A stretch of DNA of 16,861 bases, from contig SMYP01000022.1 of NCBI GenBank assembly GCA_007050895.1, positions 1 through 16,861 on the forward strand. Reading direction: 5' to 3'. The translations under genes and the position numbers were made by a program. Shown here piece by piece: positions 6,573 through 13,258 of this stretch. Position 1 is the first letter of the stretch. Each line of letters opens with the position of its first letter. A model generated the notes under the pieces. It ran no database searches. It worked only from the letters and a program-made list of their open reading frames with translations, and was not told the origin of the DNA. The DNA comes from Candidatus Bathyarchaeota archaeon (GTDB lineage: Archaea; Thermoproteota; Bathyarchaeia; Bathyarchaeales; UBA233).

Positions 6573-6921
6573 TTTTTTTTGCTTTATATTCGGATAGAAT
6601 GCTTTCAATCAAGTGGCTTCTGTCCCTGTATTTTCCACTTTGAACTTGCTCGTCAATCCACTTCAGCAAATTCGCGTCTAATGATGTGAAAAGACTAGCT
6701 TTGTTTTTAAGGTTCAAACTGGCAATTATAATGTAACCTTTTTCTATTAACCAATGATGAAACTGCCAAGTCGTATAAATACAATCGGTGCTGCATTTTT
6801 TTCTTATTTGCTCGTACTCTTCCGATTTCTCTTTCTGTTGGTTTAACTTCACCTGCACTGGGCATTTCACATCTTTGCAGAATTCTCTACGTTTGTACTC
6901 GGTAAAACCTTCAAGAGGCAT
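6565..6921 (-). CDS. Small Cys-motif plus ribbon-helix-helix protein
   Basis: A 118-residue soluble protein. Its N-terminal half has a C-x4-C (C15, C20) and C-x3-C (C43, C47) arrangement around a charged helix, then FHHWLIEKGYII, which together suggest a small zinc or iron-sulfur site. Residues 76-112 (SLFTSLDANLLKWID, then GKYRDRSHLIESIL) fit a ribbon-helix-helix (CopG/MetJ-type) DNA-binding fold: a short strand, helix, turn with G-x-y-x-x-R-S, and second helix. It is probably a transcription regulator or an antitoxin-like DNA binder; no toxin gene lies beside it. The ATG start at 6921 has a TATA-like AATTAAAATA about 20 bases upstream and a divergent winged-helix gene on the other side. Its last 8 bases overlap the phosphorylase 3' end. 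Confidence 0.8.
   Translation of the reverse strand: MPLEGFTEYKRREFCKDVKCPVQVKLNQQKEKSEEYEQIRKKCSTDCIYTTWQFHHWLIEKGYIIIASLNLKNKASLFTSLDANLLKWIDEQVQSGKYRDRSHLIESILSEYKAKKTK
6573..6580 (+). terminator. T8 terminator of the phosphorylase gene
   Basis: Eight T residues directly follow the TAG of the phosphorylase gene. Run-off at a T tract without a hairpin is typical for archaeal polymerase. The tract lies inside the Lys-rich end (KAKKTK) of the convergent gene. Confidence 0.5.
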
Positions 6922-7108
6922 AATTCATCAACGCTTATTTTAATTCAAAACTAATAAGCATATTCTTTGAAACTGTTTTCTCAATCACTTGAAAAAGCCA
7001 ATAAAGCTCTATTTATAGCTTGAAACGCTGAGCAAAAATAGGTTTGACATTGAATTTTAAAGCCCTTAATCTTAATTACTGTTTTATGCTTTAATCCTAG
7101 GTCGTGGG

Positions 7109-7561
7109 GTGAGTGCTTTAGATAGGATTGGAGATGCGGAGGATCAACTTAATGTTAGTGCCTTCCACACGTATGTTTATCTAGTTAAAGCGGGAAAGCC
7201 TGTTGGACCAAGAGAGGTGATGCGAGGGGCAAACCTCACCAGTCCCAGTGTAGCTTATAGAAACCTTCAAAAACTTATTGACTTAGGCTTGGTACTTAAA
7301 GATGAGTATGGCAATTATGCTGTAAAAGAAAAAGTGGGTCTTAAAGGTCATGTTTGGCTGGGAAAAACTTTCGTCCCGCGATTCATCGTTTTCGGGTTTA
7401 TTTTCGTAGGCGTCTTGATCGCCGAATTAGCTATACTTATTCCCCATCTCTTCTTTAAGACTTCCGTTGAAGGCTCCTTCTGGCTTTTGACAATAATAAC
7501 GATAGTTGCCGCAGCAATTTTCCTACTTGAAGGGTCAAGGTTCCGAAAGAAGAGAGGATAA
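7109..7561 (+). CDS. Membrane-anchored winged-helix protein
   Basis: A 150-residue protein with an N-terminal winged helix-turn-helix (about 12-76: a helix through FHTYVYLVKAG, PVGPREVMRGANLTSPSVAYRNLQKLIDLGLV as the turn and recognition helix, and a short wing DEYGNYAV). Two membrane helices follow (about 90-114 and 124-141) and a basic tail RFRKKRG. By the positive-inside rule both the DNA-binding domain and the tail face the cytoplasm, giving a membrane-tethered regulator. The winged helix is of the MarR/ArsR/TrmB-like style common in archaea. No ligand or sensor domain is visible beyond the membrane hairpin. GTG at 7109 follows a TTTTATGC stretch about 25 bases upstream, which suggests a leaderless transcript. 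The target is unknown; nearest candidates are its own promoter region and the divergent ribbon-helix-helix gene. Confidence 0.75.
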   Translation: MSALDRIGDAEDQLNVSAFHTYVYLVKAGKPVGPREVMRGANLTSPSVAYRNLQKLIDLGLVLKDEYGNYAVKEKVGLKGHVWLGKTFVPRFIVFGFIFVGVLIAELAILIPHLFFKTSVEGSFWLLTIITIVAAAIFLLEGSRFRKKRG

Positions 7562-7700
7562 CAAATTGATCTCAGCGGATTGATGATTGTATTTTGACAG
7601 TAGCATAGTGGTCGTGCCATCATCTCAACAAAAATCAAGGTGTTAGTACGACGAAAAGTTCTTAAGCTATTGGGCATTCTTCTAAACGGCAAGACAAACG

Positions 7701-7718
7701 CCTTAGGCTATGCCTAGG
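7701..7718 (+). other. Small inverted repeat upstream of the L12 gene
   Basis: CCTTAGGC-TAT-GCCTAGG forms a short imperfect hairpin or dyad directly before an A/T-rich TATA-like TTTAAGTAT (7719-7727). Its position could suit a regulator site for the L12 promoter. CCTAGG also occurs just before the winged-helix gene (near 7096-7101). It is weak evidence. Confidence 0.25.
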
Positions 7719-7727
7719 TTTAAGTAT
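7719..7727 (+). promoter_or_regulatory. Possible TATA box of the L12 gene
   Basis: TTTAAGTAT is a plausible archaeal TATA element. It would start transcription near 7749 and leave a leader of about 50 bases carrying the strong ribosome site at 7791-7797. Confidence 0.3.
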
Positions 7728-7790
7728 TAGCTTGTTTCCTTTAAGGGGAAAGAGCTGTATCAACTAAAAAAGTTAAAATAGTTGAATGAA

Positions 7791-7797
7791 GAGGTGA
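7791..7797 (+). promoter_or_regulatory. Strong ribosome-binding site fixing the L12 start
   Basis: GAGGTGA lies 5 bases before the ATG at 7803. This rules out the in-frame TTG at 7782 as the start, since that codon lies upstream of the site. Confidence 0.75.
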
Positions 7798-7802
7798 AAA
7801 GT

Positions 7803-8120
7803 ATGGAAAACGTTTACGCCGCGATGCTCCTTCATAAGGCAGGAAAAGAAATAAACGAAGAAAATGTCACAAACGTTTTGACAGCGGCAGGAATAACCGT
7901 TGACGCAGTGCAAGTAAAAGCTCTAGTAGCTTCTCTAAGCGAAGTCAACATTGATGAGGCTATCAAAGCTGCTCCGACTATGATGGCCGCCGCGCCAGCA
8001 CCAGCAGCATCTACAGCAGCCACTGAGGAAAAACCGAAAGAAGATAAGAAGAAAAAAGCTGAAGAAGAGAAAGCCAAAGAAGACGCAGCGCTAGAAGGTT
8101 TAGGCGCCCTTTTCGGGTAA
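7803..8120 (+). CDS. rpl12: Large-subunit ribosomal stalk protein P1 (archaeal L12)
   Basis: A 105-residue protein of the archaeal/eukaryotic P1 family, the usual length. Residues 1-58 (MENVYAAMLLHKAGKEINEE, then VLTAAGITVD and IDEAIKAAP) are the helical dimerisation domain that binds P0. Residues 60-74 form an Ala/Pro hinge, 75-96 a Lys/Glu-rich charged linker, and the end GLGALFG is the conserved tail that recruits translation factors. The ATG at 7803 is set by GAGGTGA just upstream. In many archaea this gene sits with L1 and P0 (L10); here it is alone on the plus strand, though it may still be a single-copy gene. Its last 21 bases overlap the convergent protease gene, so the conserved LGALFG codons are read on both strands. 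Confidence 0.95.
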   Translation: MENVYAAMLLHKAGKEINEENVTNVLTAAGITVDAVQVKALVASLSEVNIDEAIKAAPTMMAAAPAPAASTAATEEKPKEDKKKKAEEEKAKEDAALEGLGALFG

Positions 8121-9236
8121 ACCGCCATTTTCTATTTTTTGATTTATTTCCCCATCTTGCCGTTTTTGCTTGTTATCACTCAATATTTTCCAGACTACTA
8201 CTGGTACCCATCCTAAAATAATCATCAAAGTCCCTGGAAAACCACCCACTTCTCTTTGAAGCAATGGCTCAAGAAAGTTCAAAACTTCGGGGAGAAAAGC
8301 CTCAAATATAGCAAAGGAAATTGTCATAGCTACCAATGCTGCGTAACCAGCTTGTTTTCCGAACTTTTTAACCGTTTGAAGGGCGAGAATTCCAGCGAAA
8401 AAGAAGTCGCCTAGACCCAACCCCCTAAAAAGAAGCGTGCCTTCCGGTGAAAAGACAAAAGGCACATTCGGCAAATAAACCAAAACCGGAAGTCCTAATC
8501 CGGTAAACTGCTCTGCAGCATCAATCATCGTCCCTGTAACCAAAACTAGAATAATGTCCGCTACAGTTAAGAGGACAGCGAAAAGTAGCACGGTTTTCCA
8601 GCTGAACAAAGAACCTAGATAAAGAATTATCAACACTGCAAATGCTAATGCAAAAAAATCCAATATAGCCGGCGCCCAAACGGGCGCTCCATCATAAAAT
8701 ATATTGAAAAACACGAACAGTAATACGAATAGAGCTGACGGTTGAATAGCGAGATACATTCTTTCTTCCGTCTCAGTCTTTTTCGAGTTGATTATTAATG
8801 AAACTAAGGCAAATGCCGCCAAACCAAAGAAAGCTACCGCCCGGTAATGCGTTAAACCATCAGCAAAAGGCTCCACAAGACTAATCATTCCCACAAGTAA
8901 ACCGACAATAGCAAAGCACAAAGAGAAAAGTTGCGCTCTTTTCCTTTTCATACCAGAGAAAAGATATGCGAATATGAAAAGCAACATTGAATATGAGAAC
9001 AGAAATACCAGCAGTATGATATTTTGAAAAATCTGGCCGGGGTCTATAATAGAGACATAGCCCATAACGGAAACCGCGACAACAATCATCGCCACAAGCA
9101 TGACAACGTCTCGCGTTCGAAGCTCCCTTTTTTCAAGAGCAGTTTTCAACTTTTCTTCAGTCCGCTCGTTTAAAATCAAAGCAACAGTTGAGACTGCTAA
9201 TAACGCTAGGGGCATTGCGATGTCAAGATTAGCCAT
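8100..9236 (-). CDS. Presenilin/SPP-like intramembrane aspartyl protease
   Basis: A 378-residue polytopic membrane protein with about ten hydrophobic segments. It carries the marks of the archaeal presenilin homologue (PSH, family A22). One membrane helix has TVADIILVLVTGTMIDAAEQ then LPVLVYLP, matching the YD-helix followed by the lPvLf-P stretch, with candidate catalytic D227. After 50 residues, RGLGLGDFFFAGIL holds the GxGD motif with D277. A later GGFPGTLMI (P334) sits where PAL is expected. Departures from the family are Ala for Tyr before the first Asp and PGT for PAL. Such enzymes cut transmembrane segments of substrates within the bilayer. The ATG at 9236 is chosen over GTG 9245 because a TATA-like box at 9261-9268 lies about 27 bases upstream, giving a leaderless start. 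A charged cytoplasmic-type tail (356-378) ends the protein and overlaps the L12 gene. Confidence 0.75.
   Translation of the reverse strand: MANLDIAMPLALLAVSTVALILNERTEEKLKTALEKRELRTRDVVMLVAMIVVAVSVMGYVSIIDPGQIFQNIILLVFLFSYSMLLFIFAYLFSGMKRKRAQLFSLCFAIVGLLVGMISLVEPFADGLTHYRAVAFFGLAAFALVSLIINSKKTETEERMYLAIQPSALFVLLFVFFNIFYDGAPVWAPAILDFFALAFAVLIILYLGSLFSWKTVLLFAVLLTVADIILVLVTGTMIDAAEQFTGLGLPVLVYLPNVPFVFSPEGTLLFRGLGLGDFFFAGILALQTVKKFGKQAGYAALVAMTISFAIFEAFLPEVLNFLEPLLQREVGGFPGTLMIILGWVPVVVWKILSDNKQKRQDGEINQKIENGGLPEKGA
8128..8140 (+). terminator. Oligo-T terminator of the L12 gene
   Basis: A T4 and a T6 run (TTTTCTATTTTTT) start 8 bases after the L12 stop codon, inside the convergent protease gene. 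No hairpin is needed in archaea. Confidence 0.5.
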
Positions 9237-9260
9237 GAAGAGCACATAGCTAAACGTGCA

Positions 9261-9268
9261 TTTATTTC
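9261..9268 (-). promoter_or_regulatory. TATA box of the presenilin-like protease gene
   Basis: The minus strand reads GAAATAAA, centred about 28 bases before the ATG at 9236, the spacing expected for transcription starting at the A of that ATG. It supports a separate promoter despite the short gap to the upstream methyltransferase gene. Confidence 0.4.
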
Positions 9269-9309
9269 TTTACCGCAAAACCGCCTTCAGTTACTTTAAC
9301 TCTACTGAC

Positions 9310-10167
9310 TTACCAGCCAAACGCTGCGTTCAAGATGGCTAGCGAGGCAAAGAGCGCTTCTTCAGTTCTAACGGTCTCAGTGCCTTGCTCAGGAATCATA
9401 TTCACCACAAAATCAGCAACCACATTTAGGTCATAGCCTTCATCCTCCATAATCTCGTGTAATCCTCGCGCTGGCGCCCCAAAAGCCACAAGCTTGCAAG
9501 TCGAATCACGCCATTTCTTAGATATTTCTTTAGCGAAATCCACAAACTTAACGCCGATCTTGGACGTGGCTATGGTCAAATCGAATTCTCCATTTTTGAC
9601 GAACTTTCCAAAATGATGTTTCTCCACTTTAACTTTGTAACCCCAATAATTTGGAACACTGTCTTTGCTTACCGATTGAACTTCAATGCGTTTACCAGAT
9701 GTAACTATCTGTAGCGTTAAGCGTTTTCCCACAGTCCACTGTGATTCGCGCATAAGCGCAGGGCATTCAACACCGATGTCCACAAGCACTCCTTCCCTAG
9801 TACATTCAGTAACCACTCCTTCACGATACTCACCGACCGTCAGGTTCTTGGCTTTCCGATTTAATGGGTGATGCGGTGTTCGAAGCGGCGGCAAAACCCC
9901 TACGTATTGCAACCGCGGATCCAACTTGAAAAAGCGTTTTCGAAGATACTGAGGTGTCTCCAAATAGGACAGCAACAAAGCAATAAAATCAGATTCAGTC
10001 TCCTGTTTGTCTTTTTCTGCGTCGTCATGGTAAACAATGATTTCATCCACTCTAAAAACGGCAGCAGCCCTGCCAATCAACCCTATCTTCGAAGTTTTCT
10101 CGCGCAAATGCGGCGTATCCGAAATAACTGATGCCGGTATAGCTATCGCAAGCTTCTTCCTACTCAT
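9310..10167 (-). CDS. SPOUT-OB RNA methyltransferase (archaeal MTH1/SPOUT1 family)
   Basis: A 285-residue protein of the putative RNA methyltransferase family known from the Methanothermobacter MTH1 structure and human SPOUT1 (CENP-32). It has a split SPOUT fold: residues 4-95 hold the first strand and helices (KKLAIAIPASV, GRAAAVFRVDEIIVY and YLRKRFFKLDP), residues 95-180 an inserted OB-like RNA-binding domain (PHHPLNRKAKNL, REGVVTECTREGVLVDIG), and residues 195-285 the knot that binds S-adenosylmethionine. Knot motifs are VAFGAPARGL (227-236) and IPEQGTETVRTEEALFASLAIL (258-279). The reaction is probably N3-uridine methylation of rRNA, inferred from the human homologue. The ATG at 10167 has GAGGAG nine bases upstream. 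Length and motifs are complete. It is divergent from PGI/PMI across about 100 bases. Confidence 0.9.
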   Translation of the reverse strand: MSRKKLAIAIPASVISDTPHLREKTSKIGLIGRAAAVFRVDEIIVYHDDAEKDKQETESDFIALLLSYLETPQYLRKRFFKLDPRLQYVGVLPPLRTPHHPLNRKAKNLTVGEYREGVVTECTREGVLVDIGVECPALMRESQWTVGKRLTLQIVTSGKRIEVQSVSKDSVPNYWGYKVKVEKHHFGKFVKNGEFDLTIATSKIGVKFVDFAKEISKKWRDSTCKLVAFGAPARGLHEIMEDEGYDLNVVADFVVNMIPEQGTETVRTEEALFASLAILNAAFGW

Positions 10168-10231
10168 TCAAGCGTGCTCCTCACTTTAGAAACTCTCTTG
10201 ATGTTTACGCTCAGCTTAAAAGTTAAAAACT

Positions 10232-10241
10232 GAATATAAAA
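10232..10241 (+). promoter_or_regulatory. TATA box of the PGI/PMI gene
   Basis: GAATATAAAA is a near-ideal archaeal TATA box centred 27-28 bases before the GTG at 10265, placing transcription start next to that codon. A GGTGA at 10254-10258 also fits a ribosome site 6 bases from the GTG, but would be largely excluded from a leaderless transcript. Confidence 0.6.
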
Positions 10242-10264
10242 GTGCGGGTACACGGTGAATTTGA

Positions 10265-11374
10265 GTGGCAACGTCATTCTTGGATAATATAGGTAAAATA
10301 AGCGAAGTTGACAAGAGTAACATGTTAGCGTTCTGCGTTGACTCAGAAAAGCATTATCAAGAAGCCACAAGAAGAGCTGAAAAGATTTCCATTCATTTTT
10401 CAAATCCTCAGAATATAATCGTCGCAGGTATGGGCGGCTCCGCAATTGGAGGCGAACTGCTGAAAGATTGGGCTCGTGATAAGTTGCAAGTGCCATTAGA
10501 AATCAGCAGAGCCTATTCGTTACCAGCTTACGCAACCGAGCGCAGCCTTGTTTTGGTTATGAGCTATTCTGGGGAGACAGAGGAGTCACTCAGCTCCTTC
10601 CTCGACGCGTTGAAGAGGAACTGTATGATTTTCTGCGTAAGTTCAGGCGGTATCTTGCTGGATTTTGCTGAAAAGCTGAATGTGCCGTACTTGCAAGTTC
10701 CTTCGGGAATACCGCCGCGGGCAGCTCTTCCCTATATGTTTGTACCCTTGCTTAAGGCACTTGAGAAATCCGGAGTCATTTCGGGTGTTTCAGGAGAGCT
10801 TTCGGAGGCCACACAGCTACTTGGGAGTGTTTCCAGCGAAAATGCACCTGAAAAACCTGTGAAAAATAATTTTGCAAAAATGTTGGCTTCGGGAATCAGC
10901 GGGAGCATTCCTGCAGTTTACGGATTTGGCATTTACCGGAGCGTGGCACAGCGTTTCAAGCAGCAGTTCAATGAGAACAGCAAGGTGCCTTCGAAGTGGG
11001 AGTTTTTCTCGGAGCTTAATCATAATGAGATTGTGAGTTGGGAAAACAAGGGAAAGCTCCCAGAATGTTTTTCAACTATATTTATAAGGGACAAGGCAGA
11101 ATGGGATGCGATTCGTAGTAGAATCGAAACGACAAAAACATTTTTGCCTGCGGGCTCGAAGATTTTCGAAGTGTGGAGCCAAGGAAAATGTGATCTTGCG
11201 CGGATGTTGTCAACCGTTTGCATCGGAGATTTCACAAGCGTTTATTTGGCTGTTCTTTATGGTGTAGATCCGACTCCTGTGGAAACCATAAGCTTGTTAA
11301 AAGAAAAAATGAAGAATGTAGGAACGAAAGAAAAGGTGAAACGCGAACTAGCCTTGATAACTGGATCACGCTGA
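10265..11374 (+). CDS. Bifunctional phosphoglucose/phosphomannose isomerase
   Basis: A 369-residue cytoplasmic enzyme of the archaeal PGI/PMI family, interconverting glucose-6-, fructose-6- and mannose-6-phosphate. Two SIS sugar-isomerase domains are visible. Motifs in order are GMGGSAIGG (55-63), the phosphate loop SYSGETEE (100-107), PPRAALPY (150-157, a mark of the bifunctional family), the catalytic region SELNHNEIVSW (249-259, E250 base and H253) and the C-terminal DPTPVETISLLK (335-346) with the conserved lysine K346. Length is slightly above the roughly 300-340 of other archaeal members because of the 170-210 linker. The GTG at 10265 is supported by a TATA box and GGTGA upstream. It converges on the inositol-1-phosphate synthase gene, overlapping by 9 bases; both enzymes act on glucose-6-phosphate. 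Confidence 0.92.
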   Translation: MATSFLDNIGKISEVDKSNMLAFCVDSEKHYQEATRRAEKISIHFSNPQNIIVAGMGGSAIGGELLKDWARDKLQVPLEISRAYSLPAYATERSLVLVMSYSGETEESLSSFLDALKRNCMIFCVSSGGILLDFAEKLNVPYLQVPSGIPPRAALPYMFVPLLKALEKSGVISGVSGELSEATQLLGSVSSENAPEKPVKNNFAKMLASGISGSIPAVYGFGIYRSVAQRFKQQFNENSKVPSKWEFFSELNHNEIVSWENKGKLPECFSTIFIRDKAEWDAIRSRIETTKTFLPAGSKIFEVWSQGKCDLARMLSTVCIGDFTSVYLAVLYGVDPTPVETISLLKEKMKNVGTKEKVKRELALITGSR

Positions 11375-12427
11375 AGCTTTTCCTTTTATAAACGAACCGA
11401 AGACTCTTTCTGCAGTTTCAAGCGGCATCATTTCTGGTGGACGTTTGAAGGCGTATGCGCAGACCGGAATTAGCGCTCCGGCCTGTTTCTTGTTTAATCC
11501 TATTTTTACTGCTCTTATCACGTCAAATAGTACACTGCCTGCGTTTGGAGCGTCAATTGTACTGAATTTCAGATCTATCTGCATGGGAGCATTGCAGAAG
11601 TAAGTGCCACTTATCCAGAAGTAGCTATCGCGTTTGTTTTGGAGAAAGTCTACGTAGTCGGTTGAGCCTGCTACTATTTCCGCTTTGTACGAAAGCGCAC
11701 TGGCTACGGACTGCGTTTTTATAGCACGTTTGGCTTCACGCGTTCTGTCCAGTGTGTCGAGAGATTCTGTTCCGCCCCCAACGTCGAGCTGGTAAGTCTC
11801 TGTTATTCTAACCCCATTATTTGAGAGGAGTTTAAGAAGCGTTTTGTGTAGCGCCGTTGAGCCAACTTGATCGACCAAATCATCACCTGCAAGAGGGAGG
11901 TGCGCATCTTCAAATCTTTTTGCCCATGCAGTGTCGCTTGCTATGTAAGTTGGCGTAGCATTTATGAAGGCACATTTCGCGGTCAAGGCTTGTTCTGCAT
12001 AGAAATGTGAGGCGTTCTTTGCTCCACTTGGGAGTAGGTTCACGAGAATTTCAGCCTTTGCTTCACGGAGTTTTTGCGCCACATTCACATCGGATTTACT
12101 GCTACGCTGTATGATAGTCTCGGAGCTCTTTCCTATGCCATCTAAAGTGGGAGCTTTTTGAACGATTACGCCTGTTACAGGGATATCAGTAACTCTTGGG
12201 GCATTATTGGGTGATGCGAAAATGGCTTCAGCCAAGTCGTTTCCAACTTTTCGGTTGTCTACATCGAATGCGGCTACGACTTGGATATCGCTAGGCTTAT
12301 ATCCGCCCAGTAGAGGATTCCGCAGTCCAACTGGGTTTTCCCCAGACATACTGTAATAACGTAATCCTTGAATGAGAGCTGAGGCGCAGTTTCCCACGCC
12401 TGCTAAGGCAACTTTGATACTTGGCAT
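11366..12427 (-). CDS. Inositol-1-phosphate synthase (archaeal type)
   Basis: A 353-residue NAD-dependent enzyme turning glucose-6-phosphate into myo-inositol-1-phosphate, used in archaea for archaetidylinositol lipids and inositol osmolytes. The N-terminal Rossmann fold has VALAGVGNCASALIQGL (6-22) and VVAAFDVD (50-57). Conserved catalytic-domain stretches are VNLLPSG (129-135), FINATPT (154-160), GDDLVDQVGSTALHKTL (181-197), YQLDVGGGTES (212-222) and DAPNAGSVLFDVIRAVKIGL (292-311). The frame is open to a possible start at 12550, but I set the start at ATG 12427: AGGTGG lies 5 bases upstream, the protein then begins directly at the Rossmann strand, and a TATA box at 12467-12476 lies inside the longer frame. 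Length matches short archaeal and actinobacterial forms, not the larger eukaryotic enzyme. Confidence 0.93.
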   Translation of the reverse strand: MPSIKVALAGVGNCASALIQGLRYYSMSGENPVGLRNPLLGGYKPSDIQVVAAFDVDNRKVGNDLAEAIFASPNNAPRVTDIPVTGVIVQKAPTLDGIGKSSETIIQRSSKSDVNVAQKLREAKAEILVNLLPSGAKNASHFYAEQALTAKCAFINATPTYIASDTAWAKRFEDAHLPLAGDDLVDQVGSTALHKTLLKLLSNNGVRITETYQLDVGGGTESLDTLDRTREAKRAIKTQSVASALSYKAEIVAGSTDYVDFLQNKRDSYFWISGTYFCNAPMQIDLKFSTIDAPNAGSVLFDVIRAVKIGLNKKQAGALIPVCAYAFKRPPEMMPLETAERVFGSFIKGKASA

Positions 12428-12432
12428 CTGTA

Positions 12433-12438
12433 CCACCT
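12433..12438 (-). promoter_or_regulatory. Ribosome-binding site deciding the inositol-1-phosphate synthase start
   Basis: The minus strand reads AGGTGG, five bases before the ATG at 12427. It argues against the upstream in-frame codon at 12550 as the start. Confidence 0.7.
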
Positions 12439-12466
12439 TGTTTGGGGTTTTCTTATCTTCTTTGTC

Positions 12467-12476
12467 CTTATAAAAA
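12467..12476 (-). promoter_or_regulatory. TATA box of the inositol-1-phosphate synthase gene
   Basis: The minus strand reads TTTTTATAAG, centred near 12472. Transcription would begin near 12445, giving a leader of about 18 bases that holds the AGGTGG site. Confidence 0.55.
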
Positions 12477-12578
12477 CCATCGCTACATATTGGTTGAAAA
12501 CGGATTGATTGCAGTGTTAGCGTACTACTAAACGCTTCCGTTTTACTCATTATTTCTATTAAAATACAAACATACTAC

Positions 12579-12600
12579 TTGATCGTCAGGTTTGATCAAA
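12579..12600. repeat. Palindromic TTGATC dyad between scpB and inositol synthase genes
   Basis: TTGATC is followed 8 bases later by the perfect 10-base palindrome TTTGATCAAA (12591-12600), so TTGATC and GATCAA can pair across a 9-base loop. It lies upstream of the inositol synthase promoter and downstream of scpB. It could be a regulator site or the scpB terminator region; a T5 run on the minus strand lies near 12611-12615. Confidence 0.3.
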
Positions 12601-12670
12601 TTTCTTCAATAAAAATGACCAAACAAAGTATCCACTGACTCCTGCAGATTAAACAAGTAGTTTTTTGTAA

Positions 12671-13258
12671 TTAGCTCTCCGCCTTTATTGCTTCTCCGAA
12701 TATTCTTTTTAACTCCCTCTTCATCGCTGCAGTGTCATGGGTCAATCCGAAGTAATCGGCGAAGTGGTCGGTTGTTCTCAGATTCATAGAACGTCCAGCT
12801 CGCTCAGCCACAACTAGACCCATATCCCTGAGAAGCTTTACGTGACCATAAGCATGCTGGCCTCTAGCTTGAATTACTCTTTTCTGAGGGACAGGTTGTC
12901 GATAAGCTATGTAAGACAACGTTTTTAATGGTCCAGAGGAAAGTAAAGGTCTATTAACGAGTTTCTTAACAAGTGGAGTGAAATCCGCTTTTAACTGCAA
13001 AACATAGCGTTCATCCTTCAGTTCCAAAATTTCAAGTGCAGTGTTCCTAGCTGAGTATTCTTCCATTAACATTTTAAGGTATTTAGCAGTTTTATTTTTC
13101 GATCGCGTGCTAAGAACCGAACATAATTCGTTGAGCGTTAGAGGGCGACCGGAAACATACAATGCAGCCTCTAATAGTCGTAGTCGACGCTGCCTCTTCT
13201 GTTCTTGCACTTCCGTTATCTTATCTTGCAAGTTATCGGTTTGTTCCTTCTTCTGCAA
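12671..13258 (-). CDS. scpB: Condensin partner ScpB, last gene of smc-scpA-scpB operon
   Basis: A 195-residue protein of the ScpB (kite) family, which dimerises and binds the kleisin ScpA to complete the SMC ring. It has a charged N-terminal extension (1-22) and two winged-helix domains: about 23-100 (LRLLEAALYVSGRPLTLNEL, then ERYVLQLKADFTPLVKKL) and about 105-190 (LLSSGPLKTLSYIAYRQPV, VIQARGQHAYGHVKLLRDMGLV, GRSMNLRTTDHFADYFGL). The family's stretch 'L..TLa.IAY.QPi....I...RG' is clear. The start is TTG at 13258 inside the end of scpA, giving a 26-base overlap and probable translational coupling; no later ATG, GTG or TTG keeps the first helix. It acts with SMC and ScpA in chromosome compaction and segregation. 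Confidence 0.9.
   Translation of the reverse strand: MQKKEQTDNLQDKITEVQEQKRQRRLRLLEAALYVSGRPLTLNELCSVLSTRSKNKTAKYLKMLMEEYSARNTALEILELKDERYVLQLKADFTPLVKKLVNRPLLSSGPLKTLSYIAYRQPVPQKRVIQARGQHAYGHVKLLRDMGLVVAERAGRSMNLRTTDHFADYFGLTHDTAAMKRELKRIFGEAIKAES

Noticed and set aside
6565..6921. Toxin-antitoxin pair
   Set aside because: The ribbon-helix-helix gene has no small partner gene in the same operon; neighbours are a convergent phosphorylase and a divergent regulator.
7575..7640. Possible C/D box small RNA around TTGATGA
   Set aside because: The C box is imperfect and no CTGA D box or internal boxes follow at the right distance.
12428..12550. Longer N-terminus for inositol-1-phosphate synthase
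   Set aside because: The extension contains the promoter-like TATA and AGGTGG site and precedes the natural Rossmann start; nothing in it resembles protein sequence of the family.
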